From positions 186,001 to 250,000 of the forward strand of contig CAYPIY010000003.1 in NCBI GenBank assembly GCA_964410965.1: a stretch of DNA of 64,000 nucleotides, written 5' to 3'. A program made the translations under genes and the position numbers. The notes under the pieces are model-generated. The model saw only the letters and a list, made by a program, of their open reading frames with translations, did no database searches and had not been told where the DNA came from. This document shows, piece by piece, positions 43,518 through 51,852 of the stretch (position 1 is its first letter; each line of letters starts with the position of its first letter). This DNA comes from JBBIRG01 sp964410965 (lineage in GTDB: Bacteria; CLD3; SB21; JBBIRG01).

Positions 43518-45451
43518 ATAAACGCCAGAAAACTGTAAAAAATAATAGCCACCAAAATAAACGCGATGTAATACCGTATATCGGTCTTGTTGATGATATC
43601 GGAAAATCTGAACAGCGAATAAATGAAATGATAGGTTGGCCGCGCAATTTTCCGCTCACTGTAATCATCGGCATGCGAGGAAAAATGTCCGTCCGACGGA
43701 AAAATGCGATCCGGTGGATTGACATGTTTTTTTATATGTAGAAAACGCTCGGCAAGCGAGTTCAGCTCGTCGGCATAGGATGAGGCGGTATACTGCATCC
43801 GCGAAGAGAGACGGCGGTAACCGCAGGCCCACACCTTCGTCACGCGCTGACCGCGGATGTTCACCCAGCGCAGCTTGATCCATATGACCGCCGTAATCAC
43901 GATAAAAAATCCCGTGAAAATTCCGTTAAAAACCCAAATCGAGTCAAATGCGGTCAAAGAAACCTCTCCCGACACGCCAAACTCAGCAACAGCGGGAATC
44001 AGCAGGGAAAGAAACGACTGGGGATAAAGACCGATCCAGACGCATAGCACCGCAAGCCAGATCATCGCGGATAAGGAAAGTCTGGATAATGTGAATTCCG
44101 GAAGAACCGATCTGGGACTTCCCTGAAACATGATCGAGTTAACTTTGGTGAAACACGCGACGGCAAGTCCGCCGATAAACGCGAGCCCGACCGTCATGAT
44201 CAGCATCAGCAGGGGATAAAATGATTTCAATTCGCCCGCGGATTCAAAGAACCCGAGATAAAGGATGAATTCGGAAATAAATCCGTTCAGCGGCGGCAAT
44301 CCGCAGATGGCTATGGATCCTATCAGAAAGAGCGTAACAAACGCCGGTGCGCGGTGAACCAGTCCGCCCATGCTCTCAATATTGCGCGTATGAAGATTTT
44401 CATAGATCACGCCGCTGCCGATGAAGAGGAGCGATTTGAACACCGCGTGATTCAGCGTATGCAGAAGCGCTCCCCCGAACCCGAGCAGGATGATCACCGG
44501 CTGCTGATACGTCATTCCCAGCATGCCCAGGCCTATGCCCAGGCCGATGATGCCGATGTTCTCTACCGAATGATACGCCAGCAGGGTTTTGATGTCATGC
44601 TGCGCGAGCGCGTACCATACGCCGAAGATCGCCGTAAAAAGGCTTAACGCGAGTACGGCCCATCCGGCCAGCTCATGCGTTATCGGCATGATCATCAGCA
44701 TCCGGATCATGCCGTAAATTCCCATCTTAATAATGACGCCGGAAAGAAACGCGCTCAGCATGGTCGGAGCGATCGGATGAGCGCGCGGAAGCCAGAAATG
44801 CACCGGCATCCAGCCGGCCTTGACGGCAAACCCCGCAAAACCCGCGATGAATATGATCCATGAAAAACCGTTCAGATTCATTTCAGTAAAAAACCAGGTT
44901 CCGGTTTTTTCATGAAGTAAAATAAAAAACACATAAAGCAGCATAACCGATAAATGCGTCATGATCAGGTAAATGAAACTGCCCGACTGTACCTCTTTTT
45001 TTTCACGGTCATATACCATGCCCAGATACGAGGACACGGCCATCATTTCCCAGACAACCAGAAACAGAACCGAATGGTTTACGATAACGACGCATTGCGT
45101 AAAAAAAACACACAGCATTATAAAAAGCGTAAGAGAATGGACAGGCTTCCCTGATTCATGAAGACGACGGGTATACGCCATGGAATAAAGCATCGTAGGA
45201 ATGGCCGCGACCTGAATGACGAAAAGGAAAAACAGCGATAACGAATCAAACAATACATACGGATGCGGGACAGACAGCTGGTTGCCGGACGCCCATAAAC
45301 CTTTCAGGGACGCCGCCAAACCCAAAGCCAGCCCGGCCATAAATATTATATGAGCGACTCGGTACGCGATCGGCAATTTAAAAGACCGCGTAAGTAAAAA
45401 CAATATTCCCGTGATCTGCAGAAAAAAACTTATAATGATCAGTTCGGTCAT
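43505..45451 (-). CDS. HyfB/HycC-like antiporter-type membrane subunit of the Ehr complex
   Basis: A 648-residue NuoL-family protein nearest to HyfB/HycC. The TM5 glutamate is kept (FLVVWEMMAVSSYLGM) and the lysine segment reads AGFAVKAGWMPVHFWLPRAHPIAPTMLSAFLSGVIIKMGIYG. The C-terminal section (about 530-648) has a long amphipathic stretch and an extra hydrophobic helix, as in HycC. It is the first structural gene of the Ehr part of the operon. It overlaps the EIIA-like regulator upstream by four bases (ATGA) and the HyfC-like gene by 13. Confidence 0.92.
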   Translation of the reverse strand: MTELIIISFFLQITGILFLLTRSFKLPIAYRVAHIIFMAGLALGLAASLKGLWASGNQLSVPHPYVLFDSLSLFFLFVIQVAAIPTMLYSMAYTRRLHESGKPVHSLTLFIMLCVFFTQCVVIVNHSVLFLVVWEMMAVSSYLGMVYDREKKEVQSGSFIYLIMTHLSVMLLYVFFILLHEKTGTWFFTEMNLNGFSWIIFIAGFAGFAVKAGWMPVHFWLPRAHPIAPTMLSAFLSGVIIKMGIYGMIRMLMIMPITHELAGWAVLALSLFTAIFGVWYALAQHDIKTLLAYHSVENIGIIGLGIGLGMLGMTYQQPVIILLGFGGALLHTLNHAVFKSLLFIGSGVIYENLHTRNIESMGGLVHRAPAFVTLFLIGSIAICGLPPLNGFISEFILYLGFFESAGELKSFYPLLMLIMTVGLAFIGGLAVACFTKVNSIMFQGSPRSVLPEFTLSRLSLSAMIWLAVLCVWIGLYPQSFLSLLIPAVAEFGVSGEVSLTAFDSIWVFNGIFTGFFIVITAVIWIKLRWVNIRGQRVTKVWACGYRRLSSRMQYTASSYADELNSLAERFLHIKKHVNPPDRIFPSDGHFSSHADDYSERKIARPTYHFIYSLFRFSDIINKTDIRYYIAFILVAIIFYSFLAFIWTL

Positions 45452-46128
45452 GATCTGGTTAATTGTTTTTGTTGTTCCAAATATTCTATGCCGGACAGTA
45501 ATTCAGCGGCGGGTTTCTGTTGCTGAAGTGCGGTCCGGAAATCGGCTTTTGACAACAGATAACTGACATGCGCAAGCAGACTCAAATGCTGTTTCACCGT
45601 CTGTGAAATCAGAAGGATAATCGTATGAACGGACTGGCCGTCGATGGAGTTAAGGTTCAGCGGCTCTTCGGGAAAAAAGAAATGGATGATCGGTTTTTCC
45701 TGTCCGAGCATAAGCGGTATTCGGGGATGCGGAAGGGCTATACCGTTGCCGATAGCCGTGGACATCATCTGCTCTCTGCTGCGCAGAAGCTGAATGACGA
45801 CATCCCGGTCCACCGGATTGTGAAACCGCGCCGATTGCACCATGCGCTCGATATAATTTGCCTCGTTCATCGGTTCACGGTAAAAGAATGACTGTTCGTC
45901 AATGACCGGCAGTATGCTTTTGACAGCGTACTCCTCGAAATGACGGTGCCCGGCGAGATTGATGGGATGGTTCCGCATCAGCGCCCATTCGATCAGGTGC
46001 TGTTTGTTGAAATACATCTTATCCTGGATCAGGTGGTGCGGAAGTTCTTTTTGTTTCACGAGCTTCAGAACATCCTTCTCGGTCATCATCAGGAAAGAAC
46101 CGACTTCTTTTAGCGACAAATCCATCAT
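45448..46128 (-). CDS. HTH-EIIA(Ntr)-type (PtsN-like) regulatory protein
   Basis: A 226-residue protein with an N-terminal excisionase/MerR-like helix-turn-helix (residues about 4-50: LKEVGSFLMMTEKDVLKLVKQ, FNKQHLIEWA) and a C-terminal EIIA type 2 domain (about 75-220). The phosphorylatable histidine is His134 in GIALPHPR, the PtsN context. No EIIB/EIIC is nearby. It sits between a MerR regulator and the Ehr complex with four-base overlaps at both ends, so all are co-translated. This suggests that phosphotransfer status, or a PtsN-like protein contact, tunes the complex or its transcription. That role is inference. Confidence 0.85.
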   Translation of the reverse strand: MMDLSLKEVGSFLMMTEKDVLKLVKQKELPHHLIQDKMYFNKQHLIEWALMRNHPINLAGHRHFEEYAVKSILPVIDEQSFFYREPMNEANYIERMVQSARFHNPVDRDVVIQLLRSREQMMSTAIGNGIALPHPRIPLMLGQEKPIIHFFFPEEPLNLNSIDGQSVHTIILLISQTVKQHLSLLAHVSYLLSKADFRTALQQQKPAAELLSGIEYLEQQKQLTRS

Positions 46129-46544
46129 GCGCGTTTTCCTCCGGACAGTTGATTTAGCCTCCTCCGTGTGATTGATATCTGTCGGGTCAAGTCTGTTCTC
46201 ATTTTTTTCAGCAATTTCATCCGTACATCAATATCCTTCAGATGCCGCTGCATAAATTCCAGCATTTTTCGTTTAGCCTCCGCTCTTTTACTTTCCTGGC
46301 TGAACAAACCGGTGACTACTTTTATTTCATCCAGGGACAAGCCCACCGACTGCAAATCCCTGATCTTTTCGATGACCGGCAGTATATCCATCGTATAATA
46401 ACGGTACCCCTTTGCGCTGATGGATGCCGGTCGGATCAACCCCAGTTGTTCATAATATCGGAGCGTACGGGGAGTCACTGATAACAATTCCGCCATTTTT
46501 CCGATACGCAACAAGGGTTTATTTAATTTACTCAGTTTCATCAT
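46125..46544 (-). CDS. MerR-family transcriptional regulator
   Basis: A 139-residue MerR-family protein with the winged-helix motif RIGKMAELLSVTPRTLRYYEQLGLIRPA, the second-helix region GYRYYTMDILPVIEKI and a long coiled-coil dimer helix, then a short Lys/Arg-rich tail with no cysteine. Lack of effector-binding cysteines argues against metal sensing of the CueR/ZntR kind. It overlaps the HTH-EIIA gene by four bases and heads the Ehr operon. A dyad resembling a MerR operator lies ten bases upstream of its start, so autoregulation is likely. Confidence 0.9.
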   Translation of the reverse strand: MMKLSKLNKPLLRIGKMAELLSVTPRTLRYYEQLGLIRPASISAKGYRYYTMDILPVIEKIRDLQSVGLSLDEIKVVTGLFSQESKRAEAKRKMLEFMQRHLKDIDVRMKLLKKMRTDLTRQISITRRRLNQLSGGKRA

Positions 46545-46554
46545 TCATACTTTA

Positions 46555-46570
46555 ACCTTAACGTAAAGGT
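46555..46570. promoter_or_regulatory. Candidate MerR operator dyad upstream of the Ehr operon
   Basis: ACCTTAACGTAAAGGT is a 16-bp dyad with 14 of 16 positions symmetric. Its style resembles operators of MerR-family regulators (arms ACCTT/AAGGT). It lies directly before the MerR gene and overlaps the only AAGG available as a ribosome-binding site. It is also on the regulator side of the divergent spacer. Confidence 0.55.
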
Positions 46571-46642
46571 AATATTCCGGATAAACACAATCAAGTTTTT
46601 TCTTTGGAATCGTCGATGCGCATCAAAAATCTGATTCTTATA

Positions 46643-46671
46643 TTGAATATCTTGCGATAGCTGTGTATATT
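46643..46671 (+). promoter_or_regulatory. Candidate sigma70-type promoter for the SUI1-nagZ-groES group
   Basis: TTGAAT at 46643-46648 and TATATT at 46666-46671 with a 17-base spacer, 53 bases before the SUI1 start. Both hexamers match at four or five positions. Confidence 0.5.
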
Positions 46672-46724
46672 GCGCGGATTATGACGTTATCAAAATTTAA
46701 CCATAGTTTATTACCGGCTGTCTG

Positions 46725-47063
46725 ATGAAAAAAAATACGATGACAAGAACAAGCGTGGTTTATTCAACCGACCCCGACTGGAAAACCGATTCAGAGGAGA
46801 GCCCGGAACCGGTTGAGAAAAATTCACAGAAAACGGTAATCCGCATTGAACTGGACAAAAAACAGCGCGCGGGAAAACAGGTTACTGTCATCAACTGCAT
46901 TCCGCCACCGGATCTTGACCCGATTTGTAAAAAACTCAAGACCGTATGCGCGACGGGCGGTACACTAAAAAACAATACCATCGAACTCCAGGGCGATCAA
47001 CGGAAAAAAGCATCTGCTCAGCTGACTGCGATGGGATTCAAAGTTAAAGTGATCGGAATATAA
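46725..47063 (+). CDS. yciH: SUI1/eIF1-family translation factor (YciH)
   Basis: A 112-residue protein with a charged N-terminus and a C-terminal SUI1 domain: TVIRIELDKKQRAGKQVTVINCI, KKLKTVCATGGTLKNNTIELQGDQRKKASAQLTAMGFKVKV. This matches bacterial YciH, a homolog of eIF1 that influences start-codon selection. The length is typical. It begins a plus-strand group and is followed at seven bases by the GH3 gene. Confidence 0.92.
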   Translation: MKKNTMTRTSVVYSTDPDWKTDSEESPEPVEKNSQKTVIRIELDKKQRAGKQVTVINCIPPPDLDPICKKLKTVCATGGTLKNNTIELQGDQRKKASAQLTAMGFKVKVIGI

Positions 47064-47070
47064 AACCTGA

Positions 47071-48348
47071 ATGAAGAGCGGTTTATTCAATAAGACATCT
47101 CTTTTGGTTTTATTCATATTGTTAACGGTCGTCGCACTTTGTGTTATTCTGAAACCAAATGAACCGGCAGAAAAAATCAAACTGCCCGTATCCGTCCTTG
47201 CCCCTGAAGAATATTTTGTCAGATCCATGTCGCTGGACCAGAAAATCGCCCAGTTGATGATCGTCGGCTTTTTTCAATCGCCCGGAAATGCCCGTGTGAA
47301 ATCATTTCTGACTGAATATCCTGTGGGCGGTTTTATATTGTATAAAAGAAACTTTGACAAACTGAATGAATTAAAACAACTAACCCAACAATTGCAATCA
47401 TGGAACCGGGCGAACCCACTGCCGCTGTTCATTTCTATGGACGAAGAAGGCGGAACCGTTTCGAGACTTCCCTCGGAATGTCAGCGGTTTCCAGATGCGC
47501 GCGACATCGGGCGGCTGAATGATCCGTCTGTTTCCTATAAAATCGCCCTGATGATGGGACGCGAACTGTCTCACGCCGGCATTAACCTGAATTACGCGCC
47601 GGTATTCGACGTTTTATCCAATCCGTTGAACCGATTTTTGTTTTTCCGGAGTTTCGGAAAAACACCGGATGTCGTCGCAACCCATGGTATCGCAACGATC
47701 CGGGGAATGCGTTCATCACGCGTGCTGGCTGTCGCCAAACATTTTCCGGGACACGGCGACACCGACCTGGATTCGCATGGTAAACTTCCGGTTATTCACA
47801 CTCACAAAAAAACACTGTCCGAGCGGGAACTCGTTCCTTACCGATACGCGATCGCCGAAGGTCTTGACGCGGTCATGGTCGGGCATCTGTCTTTTCCGGA
47901 CATCGATACAACCGGAACTCCCGCCAGTTTGTCTGAAATTTTTATGAAAAACATCCTTCGCGGCGAACTCGGATATGAAGGAATCATCATCACCGACGAG
48001 ATTGAAATGCAGGCGTTTATGAGTTATCATGATTCCGTGGAAGCGACCGCTGTTCAGTCCATACTCGCCGGCGCGGATATGCTGATGATTGGTCATACTC
48101 AATCCATTCAGATCCGTGTTATGAAAGCGCTGAAACGCGCCGTGAAAGAAGGAACAGTTTCTGAGTCTCTGATTCATGAAAAAGTACGCCGTATACTGGC
48201 TGTAAAACTCAAATACTGCTTATCGCATCAGGAATACCTGAACCCTATCCGTGATCCCGAACTTCAAGCCTTCCGCAGCGAATATCATAGTATGATGTCC
48301 CGTTATTTTCCTTCAACATTAAAGAAAGATTCATTATATGCCGATTAA
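47071..48348 (+). CDS. nagZ: Glycoside hydrolase family 3, beta-N-acetylhexosaminidase (NagZ-like)
   Basis: A 425-residue GH3 enzyme with an N-terminal membrane anchor (LLVLFILLTVVALCVIL). NagZ motifs are clear: KHFPGHGDTDLDSHGKLP containing the His-Asp catalytic dyad loop, MVGHLSFP, and GIIITDEIEMQAF with the nucleophilic aspartate. It should remove GlcNAc from muropeptides or act on beta-hexosaminides. The anchor implies a periplasmic location rather than the cytoplasmic one of enteric NagZ. It overlaps the GroES-like gene by 11 bases. Confidence 0.9.
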   Translation: MKSGLFNKTSLLVLFILLTVVALCVILKPNEPAEKIKLPVSVLAPEEYFVRSMSLDQKIAQLMIVGFFQSPGNARVKSFLTEYPVGGFILYKRNFDKLNELKQLTQQLQSWNRANPLPLFISMDEEGGTVSRLPSECQRFPDARDIGRLNDPSVSYKIALMMGRELSHAGINLNYAPVFDVLSNPLNRFLFFRSFGKTPDVVATHGIATIRGMRSSRVLAVAKHFPGHGDTDLDSHGKLPVIHTHKKTLSERELVPYRYAIAEGLDAVMVGHLSFPDIDTTGTPASLSEIFMKNILRGELGYEGIIITDEIEMQAFMSYHDSVEATAVQSILAGADMLMIGHTQSIQIRVMKALKRAVKEGTVSESLIHEKVRRILAVKLKYCLSHQEYLNPIRDPELQAFRSEYHSMMSRYFPSTLKKDSLYAD

Positions 48349-48712
48349 AAAAAACCTGATCGTTATCGGAGACCGTGTTCTCATCCGGCCGGACGATCAT
48401 AAGGAACGGACATCCCACGGTCTGTATCTTCCTCAAGGCGTCGAGGAAAAGGAAAAAGTACAGTCCGGTACCATCATTAAAGTCGGGCCCGGATATCCCC
48501 TGCCTGACGCCGGGAGCGGCGATGATGAACCGTGGATGGATTCACGCCGTCATCAGCCGAAATATCTTCCGGTCCAGGCTCAGGAAGGCGATTACGCGCT
48601 GTTCCTCCGCAAAGCCTCCGTCGAGATCGAATATGAGGGTAAAACGTACCTCCTCGTTCCCCAGGCCGCGATACTCGTGATCCTGAGGGATGAGTATACG
48701 GATGTAGATTGA
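48338..48712 (+). CDS. Divergent GroES-like co-chaperonin
   Basis: A 124-residue Cpn10-fold protein, longer than the usual 95-100. The opening GDRVLIRPDDHKERTSHGLYLPQGVEEKEKVQSGTIIKVGPG follows GroES, but the mobile-loop contact GGI(V/L)LP is SHGLYLP here. An insertion of about 25 residues (PLPDAGSGDDEPWMDSRRHQ) replaces the roof region, before EGDYALFLRKASVEIEYEGKTYLLVPQAAILVIL. No groEL is adjacent. It overlaps nagZ by 11 bases. It may serve a particular chaperonin or have another role. Confidence 0.82.
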   Translation: MPIKKNLIVIGDRVLIRPDDHKERTSHGLYLPQGVEEKEKVQSGTIIKVGPGYPLPDAGSGDDEPWMDSRRHQPKYLPVQAQEGDYALFLRKASVEIEYEGKTYLLVPQAAILVILRDEYTDVD

Positions 48713-48734
48713 TCAATAAAAGGAATAAACGCTC

Positions 48735-50045
48735 ATGTCCATGTTCATACTTGCGCTAGGCATTCTCATTTTCCTGTCGTATTTTTTTTCCTCACTTTTT
48801 GAGAAAACGAAAGTTCCGGACGTTCTTTTGCTGATGATACTCGGAATTGTCGCGGGACCGCTTCTGGGCGTGATGTCGCCCGAATTTTTCGGGGGTTTCG
48901 GGAATGTATTGACAACACTCGCCCTGATCGTGATTTTATTTGAGGGTGGAACGACCATCGACCTGAAAACACTCGGACAGTCCATCGGCCCGACGATGAT
49001 TATTACGCTGTTGACCTTTATCGCAACAATGACGGTCGGCTTCATTTTTTCGCTGATGATCTTACAGCTTGAAATGCTGCCTTCGCTGATGCTGGGCGCG
49101 ATTATCGGCGGAACGTCGTCCGCGGTGGTAGTACCGATGGTCAAAGGTTTGAACATGAAAGAGCCGGCGTCAACCATCCTCATTCTTGAGTCGGCCATTA
49201 CGGATGTATTATGCATCGTTCTCGTCGCGGCGTTGATCGACACGCATCAGCGAGGCGGCGGCGCCAGCGGGCAAATCGCCGGATCCATCATGGCTTCGCT
49301 CGTTTTCGCCGTTGTGATCGGACTGATCGGCGGATTGGGATGGCTGTTTGTAATTTCCAAAGTCGACCGGTTCCGGAGTTCCATGTTTTCGACGGTCGCC
49401 GCGGTATTGATCGGTTACGGGGTTGCTGAGCAACTAGGTTTCAGCGGAGCGATCACGGCGCTGAGCTTCGGATTTACCCTGACCAATTTCAAATCATTCC
49501 GGTTTGACCATCTGCCGCTGATGCGAAAAATAAGTTTCGCCGTCATCAGCGAGCAGGAAAAGAGCTTCTACCGGGAAATTGTATTTTTGCTGAAAACCTT
49601 CTTTTTTCTTTTTCTCGGACTGTCGATCCGTTTTGAGAGTATCCTCTCCTTTATCGCGGCTCTGGGACTTGTCGTTATCATCTATGCGGCGCGGATGGTT
49701 ATATGCAGATTTACCGTCAGCCGTAAAATTCAGAGAGAAGAAGTTTCCCTCATGTCGATCATGGTTCCGAAAGGGCTTGCCGCGGCGGTTCTGGCCGGCA
49801 TGCCGCTTCAGGCGGGCGTCAGCGGCGGGGATGTTATCCGGGATGTCGTGTTCGCGGTCGTACTGATCAGCATCGTATTGACGGCCATGCTGGTCCCTCT
49901 GGTCGATAAAACACGTCTGCAAGCGCTCTATTATAAGTTTTTTTCTTCTTTCGCGCAGGATATACCCCCGGTTACGGCCGCTGTCATAACGAATGAGCCG
50001 GCGGTTGAAAGCGTACCGAAAAGTGATAACAATAAAATAATTTAA
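48735..50045 (+). CDS. Cation:proton antiporter (CPA family)
   Basis: A 436-residue membrane protein with about 12 hydrophobic helices of the Na+(K+)/H+ exchanger type. Recognisable are FEGGTTIDLKTLG in the fourth segment, a GGTSSAVVVPMVKGL motif and ESAITDVLCIVLVAALI with an acidic residue pair in the place of the ion site, then MVPKGLAAAVLAGMPLQ near the end. It lacks the RCK/TrkA domains of KefB-type members. It probably balances Na+ or K+ against H+. Confidence 0.9.
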   Translation: MSMFILALGILIFLSYFFSSLFEKTKVPDVLLLMILGIVAGPLLGVMSPEFFGGFGNVLTTLALIVILFEGGTTIDLKTLGQSIGPTMIITLLTFIATMTVGFIFSLMILQLEMLPSLMLGAIIGGTSSAVVVPMVKGLNMKEPASTILILESAITDVLCIVLVAALIDTHQRGGGASGQIAGSIMASLVFAVVIGLIGGLGWLFVISKVDRFRSSMFSTVAAVLIGYGVAEQLGFSGAITALSFGFTLTNFKSFRFDHLPLMRKISFAVISEQEKSFYREIVFLLKTFFFLFLGLSIRFESILSFIAALGLVVIIYAARMVICRFTVSRKIQREEVSLMSIMVPKGLAAAVLAGMPLQAGVSGGDVIRDVVFAVVLISIVLTAMLVPLVDKTRLQALYYKFFSSFAQDIPPVTAAVITNEPAVESVPKSDNNKII

Positions 50046-50080
50046 TTCATTCTACCAGCCAGTAAACATAAGGAGCATTC

Positions 50081-51346
50081 ATGGAATCATCAAAAAACAA
50101 AGACGCCGTCGATAAATTTTATCTGAAGTACGGATTCGCCACCCGCGCGCTGCATGCCGGGGAAAAAGTCGGGCAGCCGAAAACGCACGCCCACACGAAC
50201 GCGATTTACCAGACCTCGACGTTCATCTTCGATTCCGCCGAGGAAGGCGCCGATCTGTTCGCTTCCAAAAAAGAGGGTTACATCTACACGCGCATGGGCA
50301 ACCCGACCGCGCTGGTCGTCGAGGCGAAGCTCAACGCGCTGGAAGGTTCCGAAGTCAAGCTCAAAGATCCCGAGAATGTCCGCGTGTCATCGCTGATCTT
50401 CGCGTCGGGCATGGGCGCGATCAGTTCCACGATTCTTGCCGTGATGCAGTCCGGCGACACCATAATCTACGGATCGGTGCTCTACGGCGCCACGGACAAC
50501 CTGATCACGACGATACTCCCGAAATACAACATCCACGCGATCCCGTGCGACACCGATAAGATCGAGCAGTTCGAGGAGATCATGAAAAAGAATCCCAAAA
50601 CGAAGCTCGTGCTGTTCGAGACTCCGACCAATCCGATGATGACGATCACTGACATCGCCGCGTTATGCAAAATCGCGAAATCGATTAATCCCAATGTCGT
50701 GATCGCCGTGGATAATACGTTCGCGACGCCGTATCTTCAGCGTCCGCTGACGCTCGGCGCGGACGTGGTCATGCACAGCACGACGAAATACATCGGCGGG
50801 CACGGCACGATCGTCGGCGGGGCGGTCATTACCAACCGTGACGATATCAAGGACCGGCTGTATCACGTAATGAAAGATTTCGGCGCCTGCCCCAGCCCGT
50901 TCGACGCGTGGCTCGTCAACCAGGGACTGAAAACCCTGCCGCTGAGAATGGATCGTCACTGCGAGAACGCGATGAAAGTTGCGGAATTTCTGGAAAAACA
51001 CCCGAAGATTGATAAAGTCCATTATCCCGGTTTAAAATCGTTCCCTCAGCATGAGCTCGCGAAAAAGCAGATGAAAGATTTCGGCGGCATGGTGACGTTC
51101 GAGATCAAGGGCGGTTACGCGGCGGCGGCGAAACTGCTGAACAACGTTCACGTGATGACGCTCGCGGTCAGCCTCGGCGGCGTGGATTCGCTGATCCAGC
51201 ATCCGGCGAGCATGACGCACGCCTCCGTCTCGCCTGAGGTGAAAAAACGCCTCGGCATCTCCGACGGACTGATCCGGCTGTCGGTCGGGCTAGAAAACAT
51301 CGAGGACATCCTGAACGACCTCGATCACGCGCTGGAAAAGATTTGA
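50081..51346 (+). CDS. PLP-dependent Cys/Met metabolism enzyme, methionine gamma-lyase-like
   Basis: A 421-residue enzyme with RBS AAGGAG. The PLP lysine is in HSTTKYIGGHG, with the cofactor motifs SGMGAISSTIL and VAVDNTFATPYLQRPL typical of the cystathionine gamma-synthase/methionine gamma-lyase/O-acetylhomoserine sulfhydrylase group. The N-terminal FATRALHAGEKVGQ and YTRMGNPT also fit. The length and sequence style suggest methionine gamma-lyase. Assigning the reaction would need the active-site Cys position to be compared. A strong terminator follows. Confidence 0.87.
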   Translation: MESSKNKDAVDKFYLKYGFATRALHAGEKVGQPKTHAHTNAIYQTSTFIFDSAEEGADLFASKKEGYIYTRMGNPTALVVEAKLNALEGSEVKLKDPENVRVSSLIFASGMGAISSTILAVMQSGDTIIYGSVLYGATDNLITTILPKYNIHAIPCDTDKIEQFEEIMKKNPKTKLVLFETPTNPMMTITDIAALCKIAKSINPNVVIAVDNTFATPYLQRPLTLGADVVMHSTTKYIGGHGTIVGGAVITNRDDIKDRLYHVMKDFGACPSPFDAWLVNQGLKTLPLRMDRHCENAMKVAEFLEKHPKIDKVHYPGLKSFPQHELAKKQMKDFGGMVTFEIKGGYAAAAKLLNNVHVMTLAVSLGGVDSLIQHPASMTHASVSPEVKKRLGISDGLIRLSVGLENIEDILNDLDHALEKI

Positions 51347-51394
51347 TCCGGAAATGCATGTTTCATCATCTGTAGGGAAATGATTTCTTTCAGG

Positions 51395-51421
51395 GGGACG
51401 ATTTCTAAAAATCGTCCCTTT
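51395..51421 (+). terminator. Rho-independent terminator after the methionine gamma-lyase gene
   Basis: A perfect 10-bp stem, GGGACGATTT (51395-51404) with AAATCGTCCC (51409-51418), four-base loop, then TTT. It lies about 50 bases after the stop codon. Confidence 0.8.
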
Positions 51422-51753
51422 CCGTTAACCACGTCATGATTTCGGAATATTCGTTTTTCGCGGATATTTTTTTAGCTAACATATATTTCTTCCCCGCGTA
51501 GTGAAAAAACCTGAAAGCGGGCCATCATTATCATGCCGGCCCGATCATAGGTTACACTTCATTTCCCCGGTTTGGATTTGATACCTGAACGCCTATATTC
51601 AGGGCCGCTGGAGTAATTTTCCATCTCGCGCATCGAAGGTACCGTGTCCAATTGATTATTAACACGGAATCGCTTATTTCTGATGATTGCGTTTTTCGTA
51701 CAGGTGTAGCTAAATTTCAGTAAAAAGAAATTTTCAGCGTATTGAAAAATAAC

Positions 51754-51782
51754 TTGATTTCCTGCTTTCATCGGCATTAAAT
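51754..51782 (+). promoter_or_regulatory. Weak promoter candidate for the giant repeat protein
   Basis: TTGATT at 51754-51759 and TTAAAT at 51777-51782, 17-base spacer, 70 bases before the ATG at 51853. Only the spacing and the -35 are good. Confidence 0.3.
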
Positions 51783-51852
51783 TGTTTATGCACATCAACT
51801 ATTGATATTCTGGAACCGGATCTTTTTTTACATTTTGACTCAGGGAGGATTT

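Larger units (their letters stand above)
51347..51852. other. Intergenic region with terminator and promoter candidates
   Basis: About 506 bases between the methionine gamma-lyase gene and the giant repeat protein. It holds the terminator at 51395-51421 and a weak promoter candidate at 51754-51782. A minus-strand frame at 51559-51798 has no resemblance or start signal and was not called. Confidence 0.5.

Noticed and set aside
38217..45451. Annotation as a functional formate hydrogenlyase or H2-evolving [NiFe] hydrogenase
   Set aside because: The large subunit lacks every NiFe-binding cysteine, and no maturation (hyp) or formate dehydrogenase gene is nearby.
51559..51798. A 79-residue minus-strand frame in the spacer before the giant repeat protein
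   Set aside because: No ribosome-binding site, no resemblance, and it overlaps the likely promoter region.
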